A stretch of 64,000 nt of DNA from Bellilinea sp034411135 (lineage in GTDB: Bacteria; Chloroflexota; Anaerolineae; Anaerolineales; Anaerolineaceae). The position numbers were made by a program, and so were the translations under genes. The notes under the pieces were generated by a model. It was not told the origin of the DNA, did no database searches, and was given only the letters and a program-made list of their open reading frames with translations. Within the stretch, counting starts at the first letter, position 1; every line of letters begins with the position of its first letter. The stretch lies in the NCBI GenBank assembly GCA_034411135.1, contig DAOUMN010000003.1, positions 1 to 64,000 of the forward strand. Direction: 5' to 3'. Shown in pieces: positions 1-9,433 of the stretch.

Positions 1-77
1 GTAAACTTTTCATTGAAGGTTTCCTTTGGATTGGCTTTTTGTGTGGTAACAAAAGTTTACTCTATTTGGAAACCTTC
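1..77. repeat. Crossing inverted repeats (pseudoknot topology)
   Basis: Two perfect 10-bp inverted repeats interleave. Arm A is 1-10 (GTAAACTTTT) with partner 51-60. Arm B is 15-24 (GAAGGTTTCC) with partner 68-77. B lies in the loop of A and its partner lies outside, so a transcript could form a pseudoknot. The element is downstream of the REC-roadblock gene, and the rest of 1-233 holds no convincing ORF. It may be cut by the window edge. Its role is unknown. Confidence 0.55.
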
Positions 78-233
78 TCTTATCCCGAACTCACGTTAAA
101 ATTGGTTAAGGCACTGCCTGCACGGCAGGGTTTATCCTGAGTTTACCAAAGGGTATGCCGCAGGGTTTTTGCCGCCCTGGCGGTGCGCCGTTTCCACTGT
201 GACAGTTGAGTATTCCACCTGATTATACCTGAT

Positions 234-1331
234 TCAGGGCTGTTCTTCCGCTTCGTCGGGCGCCAGCCCCAACTGGCGGGCTTGCTCGTACGTCAACACG
301 TCGGGGTTTTCGGTGCTGAGCGGCTGCGCCTCGACCGCGGCTTCCCAAAAATCCTCCACCCGTTCCGGGTCGAGCGCCGCGCTGCCGCTGTGCAACTGCA
401 TTTCCAGCTGATCCAGCAGCGGGGTTTCATCGGGCGGTGCCGCCTGCTCGACCGCCTCGTCCCCCGGAGCGGGCGGCGGGGCAGCCTGGTGCGAAGCCTC
501 CACCCGCGGGTAGAATTCTACGCCCATGGCGGTCAGGATGGCAGCCAGATCTTCCTGTGCGCGCAGCAAAGATTCGAACGCCAGCGCGGTGCGCAGCCCG
601 CTGTGGTCGTGGCTCTCCACCAGCACCAGCGCGTAGCTGCCAACCGGAGCAAGAAGCAGGTGCTGTTCGTCGCCGTGCAGCCCCAGCACCGCCTTGGGCA
701 AACCGGAACGCACCAGCCGGGCGGCTTTGACCGCCGCGCTCAACGCCGCCATGATTTGCGGCGCCCATTGGTGTTCAAAGTCCAAACCGCTGATCTCACC
801 GGCTTGCGCCACCACCCGCCCGTGATCGTCGCACAGCAGTGCCAGCGCCCCGCCCAGTTCGCGCCGCAGGCGGGTGAGCAGGCTGGGCAGGTCTTCGCGC
901 GGCGCCGACGCGGCGGGTGCTTCAATCGGTGGAGTCTGGCTGGCTGCCATTTCGGCAGGTGAGGGAAGGTCGAGCAGCTCGGCAGCGGTGCTGAGGAATT
1001 CGCTCATTTCGATCGGCTTGCGCATAAAGCGGTCAACGCGTGCCTCAACTGCCTGGCGCTGCACGGCTTCATCCGATAAACCGGTGATGAGTATGATGCG
1101 CGAGTCGGGGCTGCGCAGGCGCACCTTTTTCAACAGGTCAAATCCCGACATTCCAGGCAGGCGGATATCACTGATGATCAACGCCACCGGCGGCGCGCCG
1201 CTCAACTCCAGCAGGGCTTCTTCCGCCGACTGGATTACCCGCACCGAAAGCGAACGATCCAGCGTTTCCAGCGCCAGCCGGAGCATCCGCCCCAGGTCAA
1301 GCGCATCTTCGACAATCAAAACCCGTTTCAT
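234..1331 (-). CDS. Response regulator with REC and roadblock/LC7-like domain
   Basis: A 365-residue two-domain signalling protein. Residues 1-120 form a receiver domain: acidic pair E8/D9, phospho-acceptor D55 (ISDIRLPGMSG), T83 and K105 in the RKP motif. After an Ala/Pro linker, residues about 148-265 resemble a roadblock/LC7 fold (LALLCDDHGRVVAQAG, then LLAPVGSYALVLVE), a family often tied to small Ras-like GTPases. The last 80 residues are acidic and Pro-rich. There is no DNA-binding output domain, so output is probably by protein contact. No histidine kinase or GTPase partner lies beside it. It is transcribed alone, away from the peptide transporter operon. Confidence 0.85.
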   Translation of the reverse strand: MKRVLIVEDALDLGRMLRLALETLDRSLSVRVIQSAEEALLELSGAPPVALIISDIRLPGMSGFDLLKKVRLRSPDSRIILITGLSDEAVQRQAVEARVDRFMRKPIEMSEFLSTAAELLDLPSPAEMAASQTPPIEAPAASAPREDLPSLLTRLRRELGGALALLCDDHGRVVAQAGEISGLDFEHQWAPQIMAALSAAVKAARLVRSGLPKAVLGLHGDEQHLLLAPVGSYALVLVESHDHSGLRTALAFESLLRAQEDLAAILTAMGVEFYPRVEASHQAAPPPAPGDEAVEQAAPPDETPLLDQLEMQLHSGSAALDPERVEDFWEAAVEAQPLSTENPDVLTYEQARQLGLAPDEAEEQP

Positions 1332-1577
1332 CGCACCCTCGCGCAGTGGAAAATCGCATTGCCGCCACCCGGCTCAGCCGGATGGCTCTGGCGCACGCAA
1401 AGCGTATGTACAGTATACCGGAAAAGGAAGGGTAAACCAATTCGCCCTACCTTACAAATCATTAACGCCGGGTTGGGAAAAGGTTGTTTCTCGCTGCGCG
1501 ATGTCACACGGGCAGCACGTTTGCCGCACTTCGCCCCCTGGAGTTCGACTTCACGGAAAGTGGCTTGTCAAACCTCA

Positions 1578-1596
1578 CCAACCACCTGTCGAAGGG
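1578..1596. repeat. Dispersed intergenic repeat, short copy
   Basis: This 19-bp stretch (ACCACCTGTCGAAGGG core) is identical to 34964-34982, another gene gap. It lies in the 381-base gap 1332-1712, which otherwise holds only the terminator at 1641-1685; I see no gene in the gap. Confidence 0.6.
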
Positions 1597-1640
1597 CATT
1601 TTTTGGTAGGGGTGGCAGCCTGTCGTCGCAGCCTGAGGCA

Positions 1641-1685
1641 TTAAAAACAGGACGTTCGCCCCGAATCATCAAAGCGAACGTCCTG
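1641..1685 (-). terminator. Rho-independent terminator of the peptide transporter operon
   Basis: A 12-bp perfect stem (1648-1659 with 1674-1685, arm GCGAACGTCCTG) has a 14-base loop. On the minus strand it is followed by TTTTTAA (1641-1647). It lies 28 bases past the last gene of the operon, so it should end the transcript that starts near 9.2 kb. Confidence 0.9.
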
Positions 1686-1712
1686 CGGTGGCGCAGCCTT
1701 CAACCGGCGGGT

Positions 1713-1913
1713 TTAGCGCCGGTCGATGCGCACATGCATGAACAAGCCCAGGAATCCAATCACCAAGCCGGTAATCGACGCAGCATACGAGAGAAAACTG
1801 AGCCACAGCGAATTATCGATCAGGCGCAGGATCATCAAAAAGGGCACCGCGACGCCAAACAACATCAACCCGACGCCGAGAAACATCAACCCTTTTGGAC
1901 CAAGGCGCATCAT
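1713..1913 (-). CDS. Small two-helix membrane protein
   Basis: A 66-residue protein with two hydrophobic segments (about residues 8-29 and 37-60) and a basic C-terminal tail. I recognise no family. Its start codon overlaps the stop of the upstream ATPase gene (TAATG), so it is the translationally coupled last gene of the peptide importer operon. An accessory role in the transporter is possible but not shown. The stop codon sits in the loop of a 7-bp inverted repeat (1703-1709 with 1717-1723). Confidence 0.7.
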   Translation of the reverse strand: MMRLGPKGLMFLGVGLMLFGVAVPFLMILRLIDNSLWLSFLSYAASITGLVIGFLGLFMHVRIDRR

Positions 1914-2962
1914 TACGGTTTATACAACCAGCAGTAGGTATAATGCCCAGTGGAAGGCTCGAATTCCGGTGGTTCGTTCACGTCGCACTCGCCACGGATG
2001 ATGTGCGGGCAGCGCGGGTGAAAGCGGCAGCCCATGGGCGGCTTGACCAGGCTGGGCGGCTCTCCCGGCGGTACCTCCTTGAAGATTTCCGCATTGCGCG
2101 CGTCCGGGTCGGAAGTGGCTGCCAGCAGCGCGTGGGTGTAAGGGTGTTTGGCATCGTGCAGCAGGTCGTCCACCGGCGATTTTTCAATGATTTGCCCAGC
2201 GTACATGACGAAGATGCGCTCGGAAAAATAGCGCACGGTGGACAGGTCGTGGGTGATGTAGATCACCCCCAGGTTGTGTTGTTCCTGCAAGCCGCGCAAC
2301 AGCTTGAGGATTTCCACCCGCACCGAAGCATCCAGCATCGATACCGGCTCGTCCGCCACCAGCAGTTTGGGTTCCAGAATCATCGCGCGGGCGATGACCA
2401 CCCGCTGCTGCTGCCCGCCGCTAATCATGTGCGGGTACTTGGGCAGAAATTCGTCCACCGGGGTCATCTTGACCTCGGTCAGCACCTTGTGAATGCGGTC
2501 GAGGCGTTCCTGTTTATCCTTGATTCCGGCGACGATCAGCGGTTCTTCCAAAATGCGCTGGACGTTCATGAACGGCGGCAGCGCCCCGTAGGGGTCCTGC
2601 TGGACATAACCAACCTGGTGTCGGTACCAGCGCATGGTGTTGGCATCCATCTGGCTGATGCGGTACTTGCCCTGGAAAACCACGTCGCCCTGGGTCGGGC
2701 GATTCAAACCAAGGATGGTCTTCATCAGGCTGGATTTTCCACAGCCCGATTCACCCACCACCGCCACCGCCTCGCCCTGGCGCAGGTCGAAACTGACATC
2801 GTCCACCGCGCGCACATAACCGGCGTGACCAAAGCCAAAGCGGCGCAATTCGAACCACACGCGCAGGTTTTGGATGGAAAGCAGCGGCGCTTCTGTGCTT
2901 GAATCCGCCCCGTGAGCCTGCGGCAAGGTCGTTTCCTGTAGCGTTTTATTGTCGATCGCCAT
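1913..2962 (-). CDS. Peptide ABC importer ATPase (OppF/DppF type)
   Basis: A 349-residue ATPase that powers peptide uptake through the two permeases encoded upstream. Walker A is GESGCGKS at 70-77, the signature SGGQQQR at 181-187 and Walker B LLVADE at 200-205. The C-terminal extension GCRFHPRCPH (about 317-326) with a later Cys is the oligopeptide/dipeptide ATPase tail, which in some homologues binds an Fe-S cluster. It starts 7 bases after the stop of the OppD-like gene and overlaps the small membrane protein gene. The substrate cannot be told from the ATPase. Confidence 0.92.
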   Translation of the reverse strand: MAIDNKTLQETTLPQAHGADSSTEAPLLSIQNLRVWFELRRFGFGHAGYVRAVDDVSFDLRQGEAVAVVGESGCGKSSLMKTILGLNRPTQGDVVFQGKYRISQMDANTMRWYRHQVGYVQQDPYGALPPFMNVQRILEEPLIVAGIKDKQERLDRIHKVLTEVKMTPVDEFLPKYPHMISGGQQQRVVIARAMILEPKLLVADEPVSMLDASVRVEILKLLRGLQEQHNLGVIYITHDLSTVRYFSERIFVMYAGQIIEKSPVDDLLHDAKHPYTHALLAATSDPDARNAEIFKEVPPGEPPSLVKPPMGCRFHPRCPHIIRGECDVNEPPEFEPSTGHYTYCWLYKP

Positions 2963-2969
2963 GCTTCAA

Positions 2970-3950
<981 letters not shown>

Positions 3951-3952
3951 GG

Positions 3953-5296
3953 TTATACCCCCCGCAGTCTGGGATTGAAAATGCGGTCGAGGGCAAAGCC
4001 GACCATTGAAAACGCCAGACCGGTCACCATCAGCAGCACCGCCGGTTGCAACACCCAGTAATAATGCCCGTTGAACAACGCGCCCTGCGATTGGGCATCA
4101 TTGATCAGCTTGCCCCAGGTGGGCAGCACCGGATCGCCCAGACCGAGCACAGCCAGCGAGGCTTCCAGGAAGACGTAAGACGGCACGCCAATCACCAAAC
4201 CAGGGATGAGCACTGGGATGATGCGCGGGATCAGGTAATTGAAGATGATCCGCGAGCTGCTGGCGCCGTAGGAACGGGCGGCTTCGATGTAGGGGGCTTC
4301 TTTGATCTGGATGAAGATGGCGCGGTAGGTTTTGATCGACGAAGAGAAGATACTCAAAGCGATCACCGCGCCGAGAATGATCCAAATGGTACGGGAATAC
4401 AGCGTGCCAATCATAATCAGAATGGGCAGCAGCGGCAGCACCAGGTTGACCTCGGTGATGCGCTGGATGATGTCGTCCACCACACCGCCAAACCAGGCGC
4501 CCACTGCGGCAATGATCATGCTCAACACGTTGGTGCCAAAGGCAGCCAGCAACCCAAACGCCAGGGCAACCGGCGCACCCCACAGAATGGCAACCATCAA
4601 ATCGCGGCGGACATGGTCGGTGCCTGCCAGCCCGTGCACCTGTCCGTAAATGACCAGCTTGGCATCCACTTCTGAATTGGGCTCGAACAGCAGCGCAGAA
4701 ATTTGCAGTTCGTAGGTGCCTTTGAGCGTGGTCGGCGGGGTAACATCCGGCTGGGAGAACACACCTTGCACCACGGTCATACCTTGCGGCAAACGCCGCC
4801 TGAGGCGATCATCGAGCTGGAAGCGGTACTGGTCGGAGCGGCGCAACGACATCTGCGTCATGCGCAGCTCGCGCCCATCGGGGGTGATCCACTTCATCGA
4901 GACGTGCGGCTGCTTCTGATCGTATTTCGAAGTAAAGAAGATGATCATTTCCTGCGGGTAGGTATCGTACTGGTAATCGAAGGTGTAATGCATGAGCACT
5001 TCGGTGTTGTTACCCACCTGCTGGATTTCTTTTTTAACCTTCTCATCGTCGGTAGTCAGGATGACCGTTTGCGGTTTTTTGACCCTGGAGAACCAGTTGG
5101 TCCACACCGGGGCGGCGTTGCGCGGGTAGTCTCCCCACACATCCTCGCCACCGCGCCACAGGCGGATGGCTTCACTGTAGGGAATGGTCGCAACGGCATA
5201 GACCGCAAACGCAACCAGCAGCAGGATGATGACCATGCCGACGATGGCGGAAGGGTATTGGGCAATGTCTTTGTAAAAGCGTTTAATCGCGTTCAT
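3953..5296 (-). CDS. Peptide ABC importer permease (OppC type) with large extracytoplasmic insertion
   Basis: A 447-residue membrane subunit. One helix near residues 17-37 is followed by about 190 mostly polar residues (roughly 40-230), then the usual permease core with the EAARSYGASSSRIIFNYLIP coupling motif near 335-355. OppC proteins usually have about 300 residues with a short loop here, so this copy carries an extra extracytoplasmic domain of about 150 residues, predicted beta-rich by eye (inference). Its start overlaps the OppB-like stop by 4 bases. It may help dock the unusual binding protein of the same operon. Confidence 0.88.
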   Translation of the reverse strand: MNAIKRFYKDIAQYPSAIVGMVIILLLVAFAVYAVATIPYSEAIRLWRGGEDVWGDYPRNAAPVWTNWFSRVKKPQTVILTTDDEKVKKEIQQVGNNTEVLMHYTFDYQYDTYPQEMIIFFTSKYDQKQPHVSMKWITPDGRELRMTQMSLRRSDQYRFQLDDRLRRRLPQGMTVVQGVFSQPDVTPPTTLKGTYELQISALLFEPNSEVDAKLVIYGQVHGLAGTDHVRRDLMVAILWGAPVALAFGLLAAFGTNVLSMIIAAVGAWFGGVVDDIIQRITEVNLVLPLLPILIMIGTLYSRTIWIILGAVIALSIFSSSIKTYRAIFIQIKEAPYIEAARSYGASSSRIIFNYLIPRIIPVLIPGLVIGVPSYVFLEASLAVLGLGDPVLPTWGKLINDAQSQGALFNGHYYWVLQPAVLLMVTGLAFSMVGFALDRIFNPRLRGV

Positions 5297-6435
5297 ACCT
5301 TCTGGCTGTCGCCTCCAACCTTGACGCGCGGATCAACCAGCGCATAGATAAAATCGAGCAGGAACACGGTAATCGCCAGCAGGTAAGCATAGACCACCGT
5401 TGAGCCAACGATAACCGGCGAATCGAACGAACCAATGGCGCGGTAGAACAGGCGTCCCAGCCCGGGCCAGTTGAACACGGTTTCGAGGATGATTGCGCCA
5501 AACCACAGACCGATGATCAACAGCGCAAAGTTTGTGATGATATTGGGCATCGTCGGGCGGAGGATGTAGCGGCGCTCGATTAATTGCGAGGAAAGCCCTT
5601 TGGCTTTTGCCATTTCAACGTAGTCTTCGTTAGAGAAAATCAAGAAGAATGTGCGCCAGCCGTAAATGGTCACGAACATCGAGCTCAATAAAATCGCTAG
5701 CGTGGGCAGTATCATATGTTTCAACAGGCTGAGGGCATAGCCGATGGTGGTATCCGGCGGCGGGGCATCAACCATCCCACCGTATGGCAGCCAGTTCAGC
5801 ACTGCGGCAAAGATCAGTATCAAGAAAATTCCGTAAAACCAACCCGGCGCAGCCGAAGTCGGTGCCAGGGCAATCACCAGCCGGTCGAGAAAACTGCCGT
5901 AGCGGCGGGACAGCCCAAGAGCAATGAACACCGCCCCAAAGAACAGCAGCAGGTTGGCGCTGGCAAATAATACTAAAGTAGGTGGCAGCCGTTCCTGGAT
6001 GATCAGGCGCACCATCCGCGATCCGGAATCGCTGGTAAGGAACTGGGCACGCCCCAGGTCGAGCAGCATGGCATCGCGAAGATAACTGAAACTGCGCAAA
6101 ATGAAGGGGCGGTCCATCCCCAACCGTTCCTCTTCGATGCGCACCATGTCATTGATGAGTTTCTGGCGTTCTTCCGCCGGCAGACGGCGCATTTCCGGGT
6201 TCATGCTCACGCCAATGGAAATGCGTTCCAGAATTTCGCCGCGCCGGATTTTATCTACCTCTCCCCCCATGTTGGCGATAATGATGGTAATGTAAACACC
6301 AATAACAATGGTTACCCCAAGGGTAAGCAATTTAACAAGCGTGTATTTGGCTAAACGTGAAAAGGTGCTGGTTGCTGCGCTTTTTTGGATCGAGGATGGG
6401 GAGGCTGTCACAGGGGACTGAGTCGCTTCCGTCAT
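5293..6435 (-). CDS. Peptide ABC importer permease (OppB type)
   Basis: A 380-residue permease with an N-terminal helix (about 36-56), an extracytoplasmic stretch, then five or so helices and the coupling motif EMAKAKGLSSQLIERRYILR near 280. The end FNWPGLGRLFYRAI is typical of OppB/DppB. It is separated from the binding-protein gene by about 80 bases that hold a strong hairpin, and overlaps the next permease gene by 4 bases (ATGA). Confidence 0.9.
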   Translation of the reverse strand: MTEATQSPVTASPSSIQKSAATSTFSRLAKYTLVKLLTLGVTIVIGVYITIIIANMGGEVDKIRRGEILERISIGVSMNPEMRRLPAEERQKLINDMVRIEEERLGMDRPFILRSFSYLRDAMLLDLGRAQFLTSDSGSRMVRLIIQERLPPTLVLFASANLLLFFGAVFIALGLSRRYGSFLDRLVIALAPTSAAPGWFYGIFLILIFAAVLNWLPYGGMVDAPPPDTTIGYALSLLKHMILPTLAILLSSMFVTIYGWRTFFLIFSNEDYVEMAKAKGLSSQLIERRYILRPTMPNIITNFALLIIGLWFGAIILETVFNWPGLGRLFYRAIGSFDSPVIVGSTVVYAYLLAITVFLLDFIYALVDPRVKVGGDSQKV

Positions 6436-6464
6436 ACGATTTAATCATCCTTGTTCAGGTAGGA

Positions 6465-6491
6465 GAGGGGCGAGGGAAACCCTCGCCCCTC
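6465..6491 (-). promoter_or_regulatory. Intercistronic hairpin between binding protein and permease genes
   Basis: A 12-bp perfect GC-rich stem (6465-6476 with 6480-6491, arm GAGGGGCGAGGG) with a 3-base loop. No T run follows on the minus strand, so it is unlikely to be a full terminator. Such hairpins often stabilise the upstream mRNA or partly stop transcription so that the binding protein is made in excess over the permeases. Confidence 0.75.
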
Positions 6492-6514
6492 CGTAAAATC
6501 AGTGAGGTTTGCCC

Positions 6515-9076
6515 TTACGGGGCGGTCACAAACTGGAAGGAGCCAAAGGACGGCACGGCAACCCGTTTGGAAACCACCACAACCTCGAGGCGGGTGGCGC
6601 CTTCCGGCAGTTTGCCGGTGTCATCGGCGGTCAGATTGATCTGGAAGAGACCATCTTCCACGGCTTCAGCCTGACCCACCTGCACCAGCTCGCCGGTGGC
6701 GTCGAACAGCAGGAACTTGACATTGTCAATGTCTGCCACAGCGTACGGCGCGCCCTCGAAGTCGACAAAGACATCGAAGGAAGCCGGAGCACCAATGGTC
6801 ACACGGTCGTCACCATCCACTTCAACTTCGGCAATGGCGGGCGCGGAGAAGCGCAGCCACTTGTCAGCCGGATCGGCGTAGTCATTGAAGCGTTTCATGA
6901 TGACGGTACCTTCCACTGGGAAGGCGCGTTCCAGATAGAACACGTTGGTGCCGACCCAGAAGTGTCCGCGCACGCGGAACCACTCTGCCAGGTTGGCGTA
7001 GCGGGCGGCGGCTTCATCAGCGCTGACGAACTCACCCAGGGTGGGGGCGTAGGGCACGAAGCTTTCGGCGCTCGCCTCATCCAGTTTGGCTTTGAGGATC
7101 TGGATGGTCGGACCGGCGATGTAGGACAGGTACTCGATCGCGTTGGCGTCAGCCTTGGCGGGCGAGAAGGCGGCTTCACCGCTGCCGTCGGCTTTCAAAC
7201 CGATCGCCAGCGCGTGCCAGGCAGCCTGACCCTGAGCATAGAAGGGCCACCAGGAGTCAACGTTCAGTTCGGCGTCCAGGTTCCACAGGTCGGAGTAGGT
7301 CTCGATGACCAGCGGTTGAGTGGAGACGATCTTGACTGCCTTGAACGAGGAGAGGAACGATTCGAGCGCGGGGGCAACCGATTCGTCGTAGTACGGGCTT
7401 TCCGGTTTGCCGCGGTCGAAGGTGAGAATCATGCTGAGGACAACGTCACCAGCCGAGAAGTTGCTGCCGTCGTGCCATTTGACCGTTTCGTACAGGTTAG
7501 CCGGGTAGTAGACGGTGCTCTTGCGCAGCGCGGTCACGCCATCGGGGTATTTCTCGCCCACGGTGATGAAGGTCTGGGTTTCGGCGTTCCAGTCCGCCCA
7601 GGCATCCGCCGGTACTTCGATGGAGGGGGCGAAGTCGAGGGTCAGCCAGTCGAGAGTCTTGCCAACCGGCAAACCTTCCTGAACGACCACTTCGGCTTTT
7701 TCAACCTTGTTGGGGTACTGCAGACCGGTGAACGGGTCGTAGACCAGACCGTATTCACCTGTACCGCGGATGATCATCTGGTCGTAGATCCAGTTAGAAC
7801 CGTTGAGCGCGTTCCACGGCTCGGTCAGGATGGAGGGCATCGCGATGGTCATCGAGCCGCCCACTTCACCTTCGCGGCGAATGGTGTATGCCCACAACTG
7901 CGAGCCATACACGGAGCCGTACAGGTCGGAAGCAACCTTGACCTCAGCCCGCATGGGGGTGATGGCAGCGCGGTCAACCAGCCAGACACGCACGGAATCC
8001 TGCAGCGCCAGTTCCAGCGCCTTGCCCATCAGCTCGGTGCGTTGCTCGATGCTGGTGTAGGCGCGGTTTTCCAGATCCAGGGCAACCTTGTCGAATTCCT
8101 CGCTGGGGGTGTATGCCTGCCACAGCGGGGAAGCCAAACCGCGGTTGGTGTAGAAGAACGAGAAGTTATCACCCAGGTCGCGCGGGACCGCGGTGGTGAT
8201 CCAGCCGCCAGTGTAGATATGGAAGAGACCATCACCGGGGTTGCCGCGGATCCAGATGGGCGAGGCCTCGGCAGCGGTTTTGTAATCACGGATGGCGGTG
8301 AAGCCAATGTCTTCCAACTGGGTGGCAACGTAATCGCCCACCAGGCGACGTTCGTCTTCGGTGCGGATCAGGACGATGATTTCAACCGGCGCGCCTTCAT
8401 ACTGCCACTTGCCGTCCACAAGTGTCGCGCCCAATTTTTCCATTTCAGCCCCGATCAGTTCGCGGGCTTTTTCTTTGTCGTAGGCATACTTCAGCTCAAC
8501 TTTGCGGGCAATTTCCGCCAAGCGGGCATAGTCCGACGATGCGCCGTTGAAGGGGGTGTAGCGCGGCGCAGCAAGACCCTTCATGATCTCCTGCACAATG
8601 TAATTGCGGTCGACCAGGTAGTTCATCGCTTCGCGCACAGCCGGGACGGAAAACGGATTGAGCTTGCCGGTGCCTTCGAAGACCGGACCCACCGGGTTGA
8701 AGGTCAGCTCGTTGTAGGAACCAAACGAGCGTTCCGAGCGCAGCTCCGGTGAGGCAGCCACTTTGGCAGCAATTTCGGCATTGCTGACCGTAAAGGCATA
8801 CAGGTCAATGTCTTTGTTCTGCAGACGAGTGACGGCTGCATCGGCGTTGGGCTCTTCAACCACAACGATGGTGTCCAGCCAGGAACCGTCGCGGTCGATC
8901 CGGGTGGGTTCGGGGGTAACCTGAACTTCGACGGTCTTTTCAACTTCAACTTCAACCGTCCGGATTACCTCTTCGGTAACCACCTGGGTGACAACCTGCG
9001 TCCCAGTCTGGCAGGCCGAAAGGACCATGCTGGCAATAACCAACAGTCCAACGACCAGAAGTGAAATACGCTTCAT
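6515..9076 (-). CDS. Peptide-binding lipoprotein (SBP family 5), apparently circularly permuted
   Basis: An 853-residue extracytoplasmic receptor; family members usually have 500-650. The signal peptide ends in a lipobox (MVLSAC, Cys22), followed by a Val/Thr/Glu-rich linker to about 58. Residues 60-400 look like the second half of a family-5 protein (LDTIVVVEEPNADAAVTRL, VPAVREAMNYLVDRNYI). Residues 405-745 look like the first half (GGSMTIAMPS, then VKWHDGSNFSAGDVV, then VGTNVFYLERAF). So the two halves are swapped. The last 100 residues form a beta-type extra domain. It is the first gene of the operon, with strong SD AGGAGG. Confidence 0.85.
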   Translation of the reverse strand: MKRISLLVVGLLVIASMVLSACQTGTQVVTQVVTEEVIRTVEVEVEKTVEVQVTPEPTRIDRDGSWLDTIVVVEEPNADAAVTRLQNKDIDLYAFTVSNAEIAAKVAASPELRSERSFGSYNELTFNPVGPVFEGTGKLNPFSVPAVREAMNYLVDRNYIVQEIMKGLAAPRYTPFNGASSDYARLAEIARKVELKYAYDKEKARELIGAEMEKLGATLVDGKWQYEGAPVEIIVLIRTEDERRLVGDYVATQLEDIGFTAIRDYKTAAEASPIWIRGNPGDGLFHIYTGGWITTAVPRDLGDNFSFFYTNRGLASPLWQAYTPSEEFDKVALDLENRAYTSIEQRTELMGKALELALQDSVRVWLVDRAAITPMRAEVKVASDLYGSVYGSQLWAYTIRREGEVGGSMTIAMPSILTEPWNALNGSNWIYDQMIIRGTGEYGLVYDPFTGLQYPNKVEKAEVVVQEGLPVGKTLDWLTLDFAPSIEVPADAWADWNAETQTFITVGEKYPDGVTALRKSTVYYPANLYETVKWHDGSNFSAGDVVLSMILTFDRGKPESPYYDESVAPALESFLSSFKAVKIVSTQPLVIETYSDLWNLDAELNVDSWWPFYAQGQAAWHALAIGLKADGSGEAAFSPAKADANAIEYLSYIAGPTIQILKAKLDEASAESFVPYAPTLGEFVSADEAAARYANLAEWFRVRGHFWVGTNVFYLERAFPVEGTVIMKRFNDYADPADKWLRFSAPAIAEVEVDGDDRVTIGAPASFDVFVDFEGAPYAVADIDNVKFLLFDATGELVQVGQAEAVEDGLFQINLTADDTGKLPEGATRLEVVVVSKRVAVPSFGSFQFVTAP

Positions 9077-9198
9077 GTTTCTCCTCCTTCTATGGAATTA
9101 TAGGGTAACCAATCAGAGATTGCCTCCGATTTGTTGAACCGCACCCACGGTTGATTTGGACGGAATCAACCGCCTTGGGCGGTTTTGCGACTACTCTA
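9077..9198 (-). promoter_or_regulatory. Structured 5' leader of the peptide importer operon
   Basis: The leader is about 115 bases long. It can form GGTTGATT/AATCAACC (9149-9156 with 9164-9171) or CCGCC/GGCGG (9070s excluded; arms 9170-9174 and 9178-9182). The two pairings share bases 9170-9171, so they exclude each other. This could be attenuation or only mRNA protection. Together with the promoter at 9199-9227 it fills most of the gap 9077-9433; no gene is seen there. Confidence 0.4.
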
Positions 9199-9227
9199 AT
9201 TGTAAACAAATCGGGTGCAAAGTGCAA
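9199..9227 (-). promoter_or_regulatory. Sigma-70 promoter of the peptide importer operon
   Basis: On the minus strand: -35 TTGCAC (9222-9227), 17-bp spacer, -10 TACAAT (9199-9204). The predicted start is near 9192, giving a leader of about 115 bases. Confidence 0.75.
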
Positions 9228-9433
9228 GCAATATAGCATATTCTCGACCGAGAGTCAAGAATATCACGCTTATTCAGACAAGTGCGCACGGCTAATCTGC
9301 CGATTAATCAGAGGATTGATGCCTAACTCCCTTGTTTATCCAAACCGGTGCGCCTGGAACAGATCTCACCCAATTTTTACAGAATCCGCTACAATTAACC
9401 CACTCCATGATCCACCGCCGGGAGATACATGCC

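Noticed and set aside
1895..2902. Plus-strand ORFs of 280-335 residues opposite the ATPase genes
   Set aside because: They mirror GC-rich codon structure of well-supported minus-strand ATPases; His/Gln-rich translations are typical shadows.
6509..8752. Long plus-strand ORF (747 residues)
   Set aside because: It is antisense to the binding-protein gene, which has a lipobox, SD and family motifs. The plus-strand translation has no recognisable domain.
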